64,000 bases of DNA from Streptomyces sp. NBC_01723 (GTDB taxonomy: Bacteria; Actinomycetota; Actinomycetes; Streptomycetales; Streptomycetaceae), in NCBI RefSeq assembly GCF_036246005.1, contig NZ_CP109171.1:5754001-5818000 (forward strand), in the 5' to 3' direction. The notes under the pieces were generated by a model. The model was not told where the DNA came from. It saw nothing but the letters and a program-made list of their open reading frames with translations, and did not search any database. Each line of letters opens with the position of its first letter. The stretch's first letter is position 1. Below, piece after piece: positions 16,810 to 25,859 of the stretch. The position numbers were made by a program, and so were the translations under genes.

Positions 16810-17916
16810 ATGCCTAAGCCCGGAGAACTCACATTCGTCGCCCCCCGCGGAGCCAAGAAGCCGCCGCGGCACCTTGCCGACCTCACGCCCGCCGAGCGTA
16901 AAGAGGCCGTCGTCGCCGCCGGCGAGAAGGCCTTTCGTGCGAAGCAGCTCTCGCAGCACTACTTCGCGCGGTACGCGCACGACCCCGAGCAGTGGACCGA
17001 CATCCCCGCCGGTTCGCGCGAGGAGCTCCGGGAGGCGCTGCTGCCCGAGCTGATGACGGTCGTCCGGCATCTGTCGACCGACCAGGGCACCACCCGCAAG
17101 ACGCTCTGGAAGCTGTTCGACGGGACGCTCGTCGAGTCGGTGCTCATGCGCTACCCGGACCGGGTGACCATGTGCATCAGCTCCCAGGCCGGTTGCGGTA
17201 TGAACTGCCCGTTCTGCGCCACGGGACAGGCCGGTCTGGACCGGAACCTGTCGACGGCCGAGATCGTGCACCAGATCGTGGACGGGATGCGGGCGCTCAG
17301 GGACGGCGAGGTCCCCGGAGGTCCGGCCCGGCTCAGCAACATCGTGTTCATGGGCATGGGCGAGCCCCTGGCCAACTACAACCGGGTCGTCGGCTCCATC
17401 CGCCGGCTCACCGACCCGGAGCCGGACGGGCTGGGGCTCTCCCAGCGCGGCATCACCGTCTCCACGGTCGGTCTCGTCCCGGCGATCAACCGCTTCACCG
17501 GCGAGGGCTTCAAGTGCCGCCTCGCCATCTCGCTGCACGCCCCCGACGACGAGCTTCGCGATACCCTCGTCCCCGTCAACACGCGCTGGAAGGTGCGTGA
17601 GGTGCTGGACGCCGGGTTCGAGTACGCCGCGAAGTCCGGGCGCCGGCTCTCCATCGAGTACGCGCTGATCAGGGACATCAACGACCAGGCGTGGCGGGGC
17701 GACCGCCTCGGGCGGCTGCTCAAGGGCCGGCCGGTGCACGTCAACCTCATCCCGCTCAACCCCACGCCCGGCTCGAAGTGGACCGCGTCGCGGCCCGAGG
17801 ACGAGAAGGCGTTCGTGGAGGCGATCGCGGCGCACGGTGTGCCGGTGACGATCCGGGACACCCGTGGCCAGGAGATCGACGGGGCGTGTGGTCAGCTCGC
17901 CGCGAGCGAGCGGTAA
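16810..17916 (+). CDS. rlmN: Dual-specificity 23S rRNA/tRNA adenine-C2 methyltransferase RlmN
   Basis: This 368-residue radical-SAM enzyme methylates A2503 of 23S rRNA and A37 of some tRNAs. The [4Fe-4S]-binding CX3CX2C motif is C129, C133 and C136 ([13 protein letters not shown]). The two catalytic cysteines of the RlmN mechanism correspond to C122 (MCISSQ) and C360 (IDGACGQLA). GMGEPLANY and [12 protein letters not shown] are further family motifs. All key residues are intact. Confidence 0.95.
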   Translation: MPKPGELTFVAPRGAKKPPRHLADLTPAERKEAVVAAGEKAFRAKQLSQHYFARYAHDPEQWTDIPAGSREELREALLPELMTVVRHLSTDQGTTRKTLWKLFDGTLVESVLMRYPDRVTMCISSQAGCGMNCPFCATGQAGLDRNLSTAEIVHQIVDGMRALRDGEVPGGPARLSNIVFMGMGEPLANYNRVVGSIRRLTDPEPDGLGLSQRGITVSTVGLVPAINRFTGEGFKCRLAISLHAPDDELRDTLVPVNTRWKVREVLDAGFEYAAKSGRRLSIEYALIRDINDQAWRGDRLGRLLKGRPVHVNLIPLNPTPGSKWTASRPEDEKAFVEAIAAHGVPVTIRDTRGQEIDGACGQLAASER

Positions 17917-17962
17917 CCTGACCGGCGTCAGTACATCGTCACAGTAACCACATCTTCATATT

Positions 17963-18052
17963 CCGACAGGGGAGCGCCACAGCGCTGAGAGTGCGGCACC
18001 GGCCGCAGACCCTCCGAACCTGGCCCAGGTCATTCTGGGTAGGGAGATCGGT
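17963..18052 (+). ncRNA. TPP riboswitch (thi-box)
   Basis: The conserved thi-box segments are present in order: a P1/P2 start CCGACAGGGGAGCGCC, CTGAGAGTGCGG, GACCCTCCGAACCTG, and the closing CTGGGTAGGGAGATCGG. These match the CUGAGA and ACCUGA-type elements that bind thiamine pyrophosphate. It precedes a thiamine-type ABC importer operon, as expected. When TPP is abundant, translation or transcription of thiB should be switched off. Confidence 0.95.
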
Positions 18053-18117
18053 CACCACTCGAGCTGTTGCGCCCTGCCCGGGACCCTCACCAGGGGTCGC
18101 GGGCGGGGCCGCGTCTT

Positions 18118-18135
18118 CTCCTGGTCACCCAGGAG
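18118..18135 (+). promoter_or_regulatory. Shine-Dalgarno-sequestering hairpin of the TPP riboswitch
   Basis: CTCCTGG (18118-18124) pairs perfectly with CCAGGAG (18129-18135) around TCAC, burying the thiB ribosome-binding site AGGAGG (18131-18136). Upstream ACCAGG (18089-18094) could instead pair with CCTGGT (18120-18125), giving an alternative that frees the site. This suggests translational control. Confidence 0.65.
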
Positions 18136-18141
18136 GAATCA

Positions 18142-19227
18142 GTGAGCATCACCAAGAAGGTCACCGTCCTGGCCGTCGGTCTTGGCATGGTCGGCGGCCT
18201 GGCCGCGTGCGGGTCGTCGTCCGACGAAGGGCAGGGTTCCGGCGACTCCAAGACCGTGACCCTGGTCAGCCACGACTCGTGGGCCGCTTCGAAGGACGTC
18301 ATCGCGGCCTTCGAGAAGAGCTCCGGCTACAAGGTCAGGGTCCTGGAGGACGGCGACGCCGGGCAGGCCGTCAACAAGGCCGTCCTCACCAAGGACAACC
18401 CGCAGGGCGACGTCTTCTTCGGCGTCGACAACACCCTGCTCTCCCGCGCCCTCGACAACGGGCTGTTCCAGCCGTACCGGGCGAAGGGCTCCGACCTGGT
18501 CCTGCCCGAGTACCGGGCCGACCAGGACAAGCACCGGGTCACGCCCGTCGACACCGGTGACGTCTGCGTCAACTACGACAAGGCGTACTTCGAGAAGCAC
18601 GGCCTGACCCCGCCGGACTCCTTCGACGACCTGGTCGAGCCGGAGTACAAGGACCTGCTCGTCACCGAGAACGCGGGCAGTTCCTCGCCCGGCCTCGGCT
18701 TCCTGCTCGGCACCGCGGCCAAGTACGGGGACGACGGGTGGGAGGGCTACTGGAAGAAGCTCGAGGCGAACGGCGTCAAGGTCGTCGACAGCTGGGAGCA
18801 GGCCTACAACGAGGAGTTCTCCGGCTCGGCCGGGGGCAAGAAGGCCAAGGGCGACCGTCCGCTCGTCGTCTCCTACGCCTCCTCCCCGCCCGCCGAGGTG
18901 ATCTACGCCGACCCGCAGCCGTCCACCGCGCCCACGGGCGTCGCCGACGGCACCTGCTTCCGCCAGGTCGAGTACGCGGGCCTGCTGAGCAACGCCAAGA
19001 ACCCCGAGGGCGGCAAGGCACTCCTCGACTTTCTCATCGGCAAGCAGTTCCAGGACGACATGCCGCTGAACATGTTCGTGTACCCGGTGCGGGAGGGCGC
19101 GCAGATCCCCGAGGCGTTCGTGAAGTACGGGCCGCAGGCCAAGGACCCGCAGACCATGGACCCGGCGAAGATCGCCGACAATCGCGACCAGTGGGTCAAG
19201 TCGTGGACCTCGCTCGTACTGAAGTAG
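18142..19227 (+). CDS. thiB: Thiamine ABC transporter substrate-binding lipoprotein
   Basis: This 361-residue lipoprotein is the receptor of a thiamine/TPP importer. The signal peptide ends in the lipobox LAAC (C23). The mature part has the ThiB/TbpA pattern (TLVSHDSWAASKDVIAAFEK, VFFGVDNTLLSRALDNGLFQ, VCVNYDKAYF). AGGAGG at 18131-18136 is 5 nt before GTG 18142, which decides the start. A TPP riboswitch upstream supports the thiamine assignment. Confidence 0.93.
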   Translation: MSITKKVTVLAVGLGMVGGLAACGSSSDEGQGSGDSKTVTLVSHDSWAASKDVIAAFEKSSGYKVRVLEDGDAGQAVNKAVLTKDNPQGDVFFGVDNTLLSRALDNGLFQPYRAKGSDLVLPEYRADQDKHRVTPVDTGDVCVNYDKAYFEKHGLTPPDSFDDLVEPEYKDLLVTENAGSSSPGLGFLLGTAAKYGDDGWEGYWKKLEANGVKVVDSWEQAYNEEFSGSAGGKKAKGDRPLVVSYASSPPAEVIYADPQPSTAPTGVADGTCFRQVEYAGLLSNAKNPEGGKALLDFLIGKQFQDDMPLNMFVYPVREGAQIPEAFVKYGPQAKDPQTMDPAKIADNRDQWVKSWTSLVLK

Positions 19228-20885
19228 GCAGGGGCCCGGGCCGGACCCGGACCCTGCGCGGGAGCGCGGCGCGGCTCGCCCTGATGGTCGTGCCCGTCGC
19301 GTTCTTCGCGGTGTTCTTCGCCTACCCCGTCGCCGCGATCGTCTCGCGTGGTCTGGAGGTCGACGGCGCCTGGCAGTTCGGCCGGATCGGCGACGTGCTC
19401 GCCCAGTCCGACGTGCGGCACGTGCTGTGGTTCACGACCTGGCAGGCACTGGCGTCCACCGCGCTCACCCTGCTGATCGCACTGCCCGGCGCCTACGTCT
19501 TCGCCCGCTTCGACTTCCCCGGCAAGCAGGCGCTGCGGGCGGTGGTGACCGTGCCGTTCGTGCTGCCGACGGTCGTCGTGGGGACGGCGTTCCTGGCCCT
19601 GGTGGGGCGCGGCGGGCTGCTCGACGAGCTGTGGGGCGTACGGCTGGACACCACCGTCTGGGCCATCCTGCTCGCACACGTCTTCTTCAACTACGCCGTC
19701 GTCGTGCGCACCGTGGGCGGCCTGTGGGCGCAGCTCGACCCGCGGCAGGAGGAGGCCGCGCGGATGCTCGGCGCCTCCCGCCTGCGGGCCTGGCGGCAGG
19801 TCACGCTGCCCGCCCTCGCTCCCGCGGTGGCGGCCGCCGCGCTGATGGTCTTCCTGTTCACCTTCACCTCCTTCGGCGTCGTGCAGATCCTCGGCGGACC
19901 CGCCTTCTCCACCCTGGAGGTGGAGATCTACCGGCAGACGTCTCAGATCTTCGACCTGTCCACGGCGGCCGTGCTGACGCTGATCCAGTTCGCGGCGGTC
20001 GCCGCGGTCCTCGCCGTGCACGCCTGGACGGTACGGCGGCGGGAGAGCGCCCTGCGGCTGGTGGACGCCGCCACGACCGCGCGCAGGCCCCGGGGCACGG
20101 GCCAGTGGGCGCTGCTGGCCGGCGTCCTGGGCACCGTCGCGCTGCTGCTGGTGCTGCCGCTCGCCGTGCTGGTCCAGCGGTCGCTCGGCGCACCCGGCTT
20201 CGGCTACTACCGGGCGCTGACCAGTGCCGACGGCGGCACCTTCCTGGTCCCGCCGATCGAGGCCATCGGCAACTCCCTCCAGTACGCCGTCGCCGCCACC
20301 GCCATCGCCGTGGTGATCGGCGGTCTCGCCGCCGCCGCGCTCACCCGGCGGGACGCCGGCCGCTTCGTGCGGGGCTTCGACGCGCTGCTGATGCTGCCGC
20401 TCGGGGTGTCCGCCGTGACCGTCGGTTTCGGGTTCCTGATCGCGCTGGACGAACCGCCGCTGGACCTGCGCTCCTCCTGGATCCTGGTGCCGCTCGCCCA
20501 GGCGCTGGTCGGGGTCCCCTTCGTCGTACGGACCATGCTGCCCGTACTGCGGGCGGTGGACGGACGGCTGCGGGAGGCGGCGGCGGTGCTCGGGGCGTCG
20601 CCCTGGCGGGTGTGGCGGGAGGTGGACCTGCCGATGGTGCGGCGGGCGCTGCTGGTCGCGGCCGGGTTCGCCTTCGCCGTTTCCCTCGGGGAGTTCGGCG
20701 CGACGGTGTTCATCGCGCGGCCCGACAACCCGACGCTGCCGGTCGCCGTGGCGCGGCTGCTGGGCAGGCCCGGGGACATGAACTACGGCCAGGCCATGGC
20801 CCTTTCGACGATTCTGATGCTGGTGTGCGCCGTGGCGCTGGTGGTGCTGGAGCGGCTGCGCACCGACCGGAGCGGGGAGTTCTAG
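19203..20885 (+). CDS. thiP: Thiamine ABC transporter permease
   Basis: This 560-residue permease is two fused permease domains with about 12 membrane helices. The two EAA loops are EEAARMLGASRLRAWRQVTLP and REAAAVLGASPWRVWREVDLP. The likely GTG 19203 start overlaps thiB by 25 nt and gives a short basic N-terminus before the first helix; ATG 19284 is inside that helix and less likely. It forms the channel for the ThiB/ThiQ system. Confidence 0.9.
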   Translation: MDLARTEVGRGPGRTRTLRGSAARLALMVVPVAFFAVFFAYPVAAIVSRGLEVDGAWQFGRIGDVLAQSDVRHVLWFTTWQALASTALTLLIALPGAYVFARFDFPGKQALRAVVTVPFVLPTVVVGTAFLALVGRGGLLDELWGVRLDTTVWAILLAHVFFNYAVVVRTVGGLWAQLDPRQEEAARMLGASRLRAWRQVTLPALAPAVAAAALMVFLFTFTSFGVVQILGGPAFSTLEVEIYRQTSQIFDLSTAAVLTLIQFAAVAAVLAVHAWTVRRRESALRLVDAATTARRPRGTGQWALLAGVLGTVALLLVLPLAVLVQRSLGAPGFGYYRALTSADGGTFLVPPIEAIGNSLQYAVAATAIAVVIGGLAAAALTRRDAGRFVRGFDALLMLPLGVSAVTVGFGFLIALDEPPLDLRSSWILVPLAQALVGVPFVVRTMLPVLRAVDGRLREAAAVLGASPWRVWREVDLPMVRRALLVAAGFAFAVSLGEFGATVFIARPDNPTLPVAVARLLGRPGDMNYGQAMALSTILMLVCAVALVVLERLRTDRSGEF

Positions 20886-20916
20886 AGATGCGACTGGTTG
20901 TGCGGGTGATCCAGGG

Positions 20917-21936
<1,020 letters not shown>

Positions 21937-21973
21937 GCGCGGGCCCGCGACGGGCGGCGCTTCCCGGACATGA

Positions 21974-22008
21974 CGGTGGCCCGCCCCCGGACCGGGGACG
22001 GGCCACCG
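21974..22008. terminator. Bidirectional terminator between thiQ and the LAETG gene
   Basis: CGGTGGCCCG (21974-21983) and CGGGCCACCG (21999-22008) form a 10-bp perfect stem; inner CCCCGG/CCGGGG can extend it. It lies 37 nt after the thiQ stop and 24 nt from the convergent gene end. Confidence 0.75.
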
Positions 22009-22032
22009 CCGCTGACCATCTGTGGGCGGGCG

Positions 22033-22743
22033 TCAGCGGGTGCTGTTCGCTCCGCGACGGCGCAGGCCGAAGAAGACGGCACCGCCACCGACGACGACCA
22101 GGGCCGCCGCGATGCCGGCGATCATGCCGGTGTTGGAGTTGGCGCCGGTCTCGGCGAGGTTGGAGTCACCGGCCGCCGGGGACGGGGCGTTGCTCGGCGC
22201 GGCTGCCGGAGCGGTGCTCTGGTCCTCCGTCGGTGCGGGGGCCGAGGTGGACGGCTCGGGGGCCGGGGTCTCCGTCTCGTCGGACGGGGTCGAGGAGCTC
22301 TCCGACGGGGTCGGGCTCGGAGTGTCCTCGGTCTTGCAGGGGGTCGACGGGGTCGTGAGGTTGGGCTTGATGTCCTCGTCGACGTAGGGGTCGGCCTTGA
22401 CGTGGATGCGGTACTCGGCGTTCGGCTTCCAGTCCGCGGCGAAGGTGATGGTGCTGCCCTCGCGCGAGCCCTTGACCGTCTGCTCGCCGATCTTCTCGGC
22501 GTCGGCACCGTTGTTCTGCAGGTAGACGGTGACGACGGCGGGCACGCCGGCGGGGTCCACGTCGGTGACGGAGATGACACCCTTGTCGCCTTCGCACTTG
22601 GCGGCGGCGGAGAACTCGCCGATGTTGCAGGCGAGGGCGTTGCCGGCGGCGCCGACGGCAAGGGCCGCCGAGGCGGCGACGACGCCGAGGGCGCGGACGC
22701 TACGGCGTGATGCCGTGCGGCTGATTATGGACAGGACTGCCAC
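22033..22743 (-). CDS. LAETG-anchored cell-wall surface protein
   Basis: This is a 236-residue exported protein. A signal peptide (about 1-38, core [16 protein letters not shown], cut near ALA) precedes a small all-beta domain of about 90 residues with two cysteines. A Pro/Ser/Thr/Glu spacer (about 137-195) follows, then a sortase signal: LAETG at 196-200, hydrophobic [20 protein letters not shown] and an RRR tail. The LAXTG form fits class E sortases of Streptomyces. GTG 22743 has AAGGAC upstream on its strand and a consensus promoter at 22832-22859. The function of the exposed domain is unknown. Confidence 0.88.
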   Translation of the reverse strand: MAVLSIISRTASRRSVRALGVVAASAALAVGAAGNALACNIGEFSAAAKCEGDKGVISVTDVDPAGVPAVVTVYLQNNGADAEKIGEQTVKGSREGSTITFAADWKPNAEYRIHVKADPYVDEDIKPNLTTPSTPCKTEDTPSPTPSESSSTPSDETETPAPEPSTSAPAPTEDQSTAPAAAPSNAPSPAAGDSNLAETGANSNTGMIAGIAAALVVVGGGAVFFGLRRRGANSTR

Positions 22744-22831
22744 GTTTGTCCTTTACGGGAGCACAGATGGGGGGTGGGCAGGGTGCCGACGCCCGATGAC
22801 ACGGCATCAGCACACCCATGAGCCTCACTGG

Positions 22832-22859
22832 TTTATAAGCGGTGCATAAGCAGTGTCAA
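22832..22859 (-). promoter_or_regulatory. Consensus sigma-70-type promoter of the LAETG gene
   Basis: Read on the - strand, TTGACA (22859-22854) and TATAAA (22837-22832) are separated by 16 nt. This is the best housekeeping-type promoter in the window. Transcription would start near 22825, leaving a leader of about 80 nt. Confidence 0.7.
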
Positions 22860-22950
22860 CGCATATGCCAGCCAAGCACGTTGACTTTGCCGTCTTATTA
22901 ACCGACGACACGTTTCAGCGTGTCGGGAGGTGCCTCGGCCCCCTGCCGGC

Positions 22951-23358
22951 TCAGCCCTCGACCGCCGCCGGGTCCATCCACACGACCTCGAAGGTGTGGC
23001 CGTCGACGTCGTCGAAGGCGCGGCCGTACATGAAGCCGTGGTCCTGGGTCTCGCCGCTGACCGAACCGCCGGCCGCGACCGCCTTCTCCACCAGCTCGTC
23101 GACCTTCTCGCGGCTCTCGGCGCTCAGCGCGAGGAGCACCTCGCTGGACTTGCCGGAGTCCACGATCTCCTTCTTCGTGAACTGGCGGTACTTCTCCGGC
23201 GTGTGCACCATCACGACGATGGTCTCGCTGAGCGGGATCGAGGCCGTGGTGTCGTCGCTGAACTGGGCGTTGATCTCGTAGCCGAGACCGGTGAAGAACT
23301 TCTTCGAGGCGGCCAGGTCGTTGGTGGCCAGGTTCACGAAGATCATCTGCTGGTACAT
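22951..23358 (-). CDS. VOC (glyoxalase/bleomycin resistance) superfamily protein
   Basis: This is a 135-residue single-module VOC protein. It starts MYQQMIFVNLATNDLAASKKFF, has GLGYEINAQF and ends with DDVDGHTFEVVWMDP, the pattern of the PhnB/glyoxalase-like subgroup with beta-alpha-beta-beta-beta repeats. A metal-binding Glu/His set is plausible (H and E in the last strand), but the substrate is unknown. It is monocistronic, with about 200 bp to the LAETG gene and about 130 bp to the ABC permease gene. Confidence 0.85.
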   Translation of the reverse strand: MYQQMIFVNLATNDLAASKKFFTGLGYEINAQFSDDTTASIPLSETIVVMVHTPEKYRQFTKKEIVDSGKSSEVLLALSAESREKVDELVEKAVAAGGSVSGETQDHGFMYGRAFDDVDGHTFEVVWMDPAAVEG

Positions 23359-23486
23359 GAGGGCCTCTCCCGTAAGTGCGCTGCCGTGGTCGTGCTGTTC
23401 GAAGGGTTAGACGTACGGCGGGCGCGGAACTCATCGCCGTTTCGTGGATCTCTTCGAGAATTCTTCTCGCGGGTGCCGCGAGGGCG

Positions 23487-24887
23487 TCAGCGGGACAGGG
23501 GGAGCGCCGCCAGTGCCGCGACGATCAGGGTCAGCGGACCGAACAGGGCGAGCAGCGCGGCGGCGCGTACGGCGGCGGCGGCGCGCAGGGTGGCCGGGGG
23601 CGCCCCCAGCCGCAGCAGGGCGTCGGTGGTGTCGGCGCGGTCGTGCTTGGCCTCCACGGCCGCGGTGAGGAGGGTGGCCACCGTGCAGCCGGCCACGAGG
23701 AGGGCGCCCAGGGTGCTCAACGCGCCGAAGTCCGGGCCGTCGGCGGCGTACAGCGAGGTGGCCACGTAGGCCGCGGCCGCCACGGCGCAGACGACGCCGA
23801 GGGGGCGGCCGATGCGGTGCGCCTCGTCCATGAGGACGCGCCCGGCCAGCAGCCGCAGGGCGCCGGGGCGGGCGGCCTGGAGGAGGCGGCCGCACAGGTG
23901 GGTGAGGCCGGGGCCGGCGAGGGCGAGGCCCAGGGCGGTGAGGGCCCAGCCGACGAGGACGCCGGCCGACGGGGTGGTGTCGGGGGTGGGGGCCGGGCGC
24001 CCGGTGTAGGTCTCGACGGCGAGGCCCGCGGCGAGTACGGCGATGCCCCAGGGGAGGACGGTGGTGTTCGGCGGGCGGGGTGCCGGGAGGGCGGGGGCGG
24101 GGTCCTGCGCGGGCGGAGGACCGTCCGGGTCCGCCGCGGGGTCGCCGTCGCCGGCCCGCGTCAGCAGGGCGGCTCCTCCGGAGGGGGCGTCCGAGGGCTC
24201 GGCGGAACCGGCGGCTGCCCGCCGGGCTGCGGGCGCCGGGGCACCGGCCTGAGCCGGGGACGACGTCCAGCGGGCGCCGAAGCGGCCGTAGGCGCCGAAG
24301 GTCTCCCGGGCCTTGCCCCAGCCGTACGCCCCGAAGCGGCCGTAGCCGCGGGCGCCGGTGGCCCGGGCGCGGCGTGGTTCGCGGGGGCGCAGGGAGTACG
24401 CGACCGCGGCCGAGGCGGCGGCCGGTACCAGGGCCAGCAGCGTCAGGATGGCCGGCGCCGGGAGGGACTGGCCGACGGCCAGCGCGTCGGCCGGGACGCC
24501 GTCGAAGGGCGGGCCCGTCAGGTCGCCGCGCAGGTGGAGGAAGGCCAGCAGGGCCGCCACCGAGCCGAGCGCACCCGACAGGGCCGTGGTCGTCGCCGAG
24601 ACGGCCATCAGCCGGCCCGGCCCGAGGCCGATCGCGGACAGCCCCGAGCGGGGCCGGGTGCCGGGGTCGGTGCGGGCCACGGCGACCGCGAGGTACACCG
24701 TGGCGGCGAGCGGCGCCGCGCACCAGGCGAGGCGGAGGGCGGAGGAACCGGGTGCGTCCGGGTGGCTCATCGCGTGTCCGAAGGCGCACAGCAGCAGGAA
24801 GCCCGTGCCCGCCGAGGCCACCGCGACCAGCAGACGGCGCAGGTGGACGGCGAGATGGGCGGCGCGGGTCAGGCGGAGAGCGAGCAC
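23487..24887 (-). CDS. ABC exporter permease (MacB/FtsX-like)
   Basis: This 466-residue membrane protein is predicted to be the translocating partner of the ATPase gene upstream. Hydrophobic segments are visible near residues 20-35, 50-70, 85-110 and 140-165, then in the C-terminal third around 270-460. Between them is a long Pro/Ala/Gly-rich and Arg-rich cytoplasmic stretch (about 180-265). GTG 24887 gives the N-terminus MLALRLTRAAHLAVHLRRL and a 19-nt overlap with the ATPase gene. The cargo is unknown. Confidence 0.75.
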   Translation of the reverse strand: MLALRLTRAAHLAVHLRRLLVAVASAGTGFLLLCAFGHAMSHPDAPGSSALRLAWCAAPLAATVYLAVAVARTDPGTRPRSGLSAIGLGPGRLMAVSATTTALSGALGSVAALLAFLHLRGDLTGPPFDGVPADALAVGQSLPAPAILTLLALVPAAASAAVAYSLRPREPRRARATGARGYGRFGAYGWGKARETFGAYGRFGARWTSSPAQAGAPAPAARRAAAGSAEPSDAPSGGAALLTRAGDGDPAADPDGPPPAQDPAPALPAPRPPNTTVLPWGIAVLAAGLAVETYTGRPAPTPDTTPSAGVLVGWALTALGLALAGPGLTHLCGRLLQAARPGALRLLAGRVLMDEAHRIGRPLGVVCAVAAAAYVATSLYAADGPDFGALSTLGALLVAGCTVATLLTAAVEAKHDRADTTDALLRLGAPPATLRAAAAVRAAALLALFGPLTLIVAALAALPLSR

Positions 24888-25645
24888 GCGGCCCGGCCTT
24901 CCGTTCCGGAGGCCCCGGCGGCGCCCGTGGCCACCGTGGTCTCGGCGAGCGGGGGCAGATGCACGGTCCGTACCCGTCGTCCGTCCAGCAGCGCCACCGC
25001 GCGGTCCGCGAGGCCGGCGGTCTGCGCCTCGTGCGTCGCGAGGACGACGGTGATGCCGTGCGAGCGGGCCGCCGTGGTGAGGGTGCGCAGCACCTGGGCG
25101 CGGTCCGCGCGGTGCAGCGGCGCCGTGGGCTCGTCGGCGAAGAGGACCGCGGGGGCGACGGCCAGCGCGCGGGCGATGCAGACACGCTGCCGCTCGGCCT
25201 GCTTGAGTTCCCGCGGGCGCCGGCGGGCCTTGTCGCCGACGTCCAGGCGGTCCAGCCACTCCAGGGCGGCGGTCTTGGCCCGGCGCCGGCCCGTGCCGCG
25301 CAGCATGAGGGGGAGGGCGGCGTTCTCCCAGGCGTTCAGTTCCGGGACCAGCACGGGGGCGGGGTCGATCCAGCCGAAGCGGTCGCGGCGCAGCCGTTCG
25401 CGGCTGAGCGGTCCCATGGTGTGCACCGGCACGCTGTTGAACCACACCTCGCCGTCCTGCGGCCGGACCAGTCCGGACAGGCAGCGCAGCAGTGTGGTCT
25501 TGCCGCTTCCGCGCGGGCCGCTCACGGCGAGGATCTCGCCCTCGCGGACGCCGAGCGACACGCCTTGAAGCGCGGGGGAGCCGTCCTGGTGCTGGAAGTG
25601 CAGGGCGCGGGCCCAGAGCACGTCGTTGTCCGGCGGGGCCTCCAT
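24869..25645 (-). CDS. ABC transporter ATP-binding protein with atypical signature
   Basis: This 258-residue ATPase resembles the MacB/LolD class. Walker A is SGPRGSGKTT, Walker B VLFADEPT and the H-loop LATHE; the Q-loop region lacks the usual Q (GWIDPAPVLVPELNAWEN). The signature that normally reads LSGGQ is LKQAE within RPRELKQAERQRVCIARAL, and the D-loop reads APLHRAD. ATG 25645 is preceded by a Gly-rich leader with no clear promoter. It is coupled by overlap to the permease gene. Confidence 0.85.
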   Translation of the reverse strand: MEAPPDNDVLWARALHFQHQDGSPALQGVSLGVREGEILAVSGPRGSGKTTLLRCLSGLVRPQDGEVWFNSVPVHTMGPLSRERLRRDRFGWIDPAPVLVPELNAWENAALPLMLRGTGRRRAKTAALEWLDRLDVGDKARRRPRELKQAERQRVCIARALAVAPAVLFADEPTAPLHRADRAQVLRTLTTAARSHGITVVLATHEAQTAGLADRAVALLDGRRVRTVHLPPLAETTVATGAAGASGTEGRAACSLSA

Positions 25646-25771
25646 GGGCGTACACCTCGGTTCTGATCCGTGTTTCCCCGGTCACGTCCCCCGTCCGGGG
25701 GAACGAGGAGGGGGCCGATCGGTCACTGGGCACGGTAGGGAGTCGCCGCGGGGGAAGCCGGAAAGCACGCG

Positions 25772-25813
25772 GCCCCGGGCCGCCGTTCTCACTCGAACGG
25801 ACGGCGCCGGGGC
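25772..25813. terminator. Long hairpin downstream of the class III aminotransferase
   Basis: Inner CCGTTC (25783-25788) pairs with GAACGG (25795-25800), and outer GCCCCGG (25772-25778) pairs with CCGGGGC (25807-25813), with small internal bulges. It lies about 47 nt past the aminotransferase stop on the - strand. Confidence 0.6.
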
Positions 25814-25859
25814 TCGTGGTGATCTTCTGGAACTACCGGATGATCATCTGGACGGATGA

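Noticed and set aside
23376..25666. Long + strand open frames opposite the ABC exporter genes
   Set aside because: Products are Gly/Arg-rich without domains, whereas the - strand encodes Walker motifs and membrane helices.
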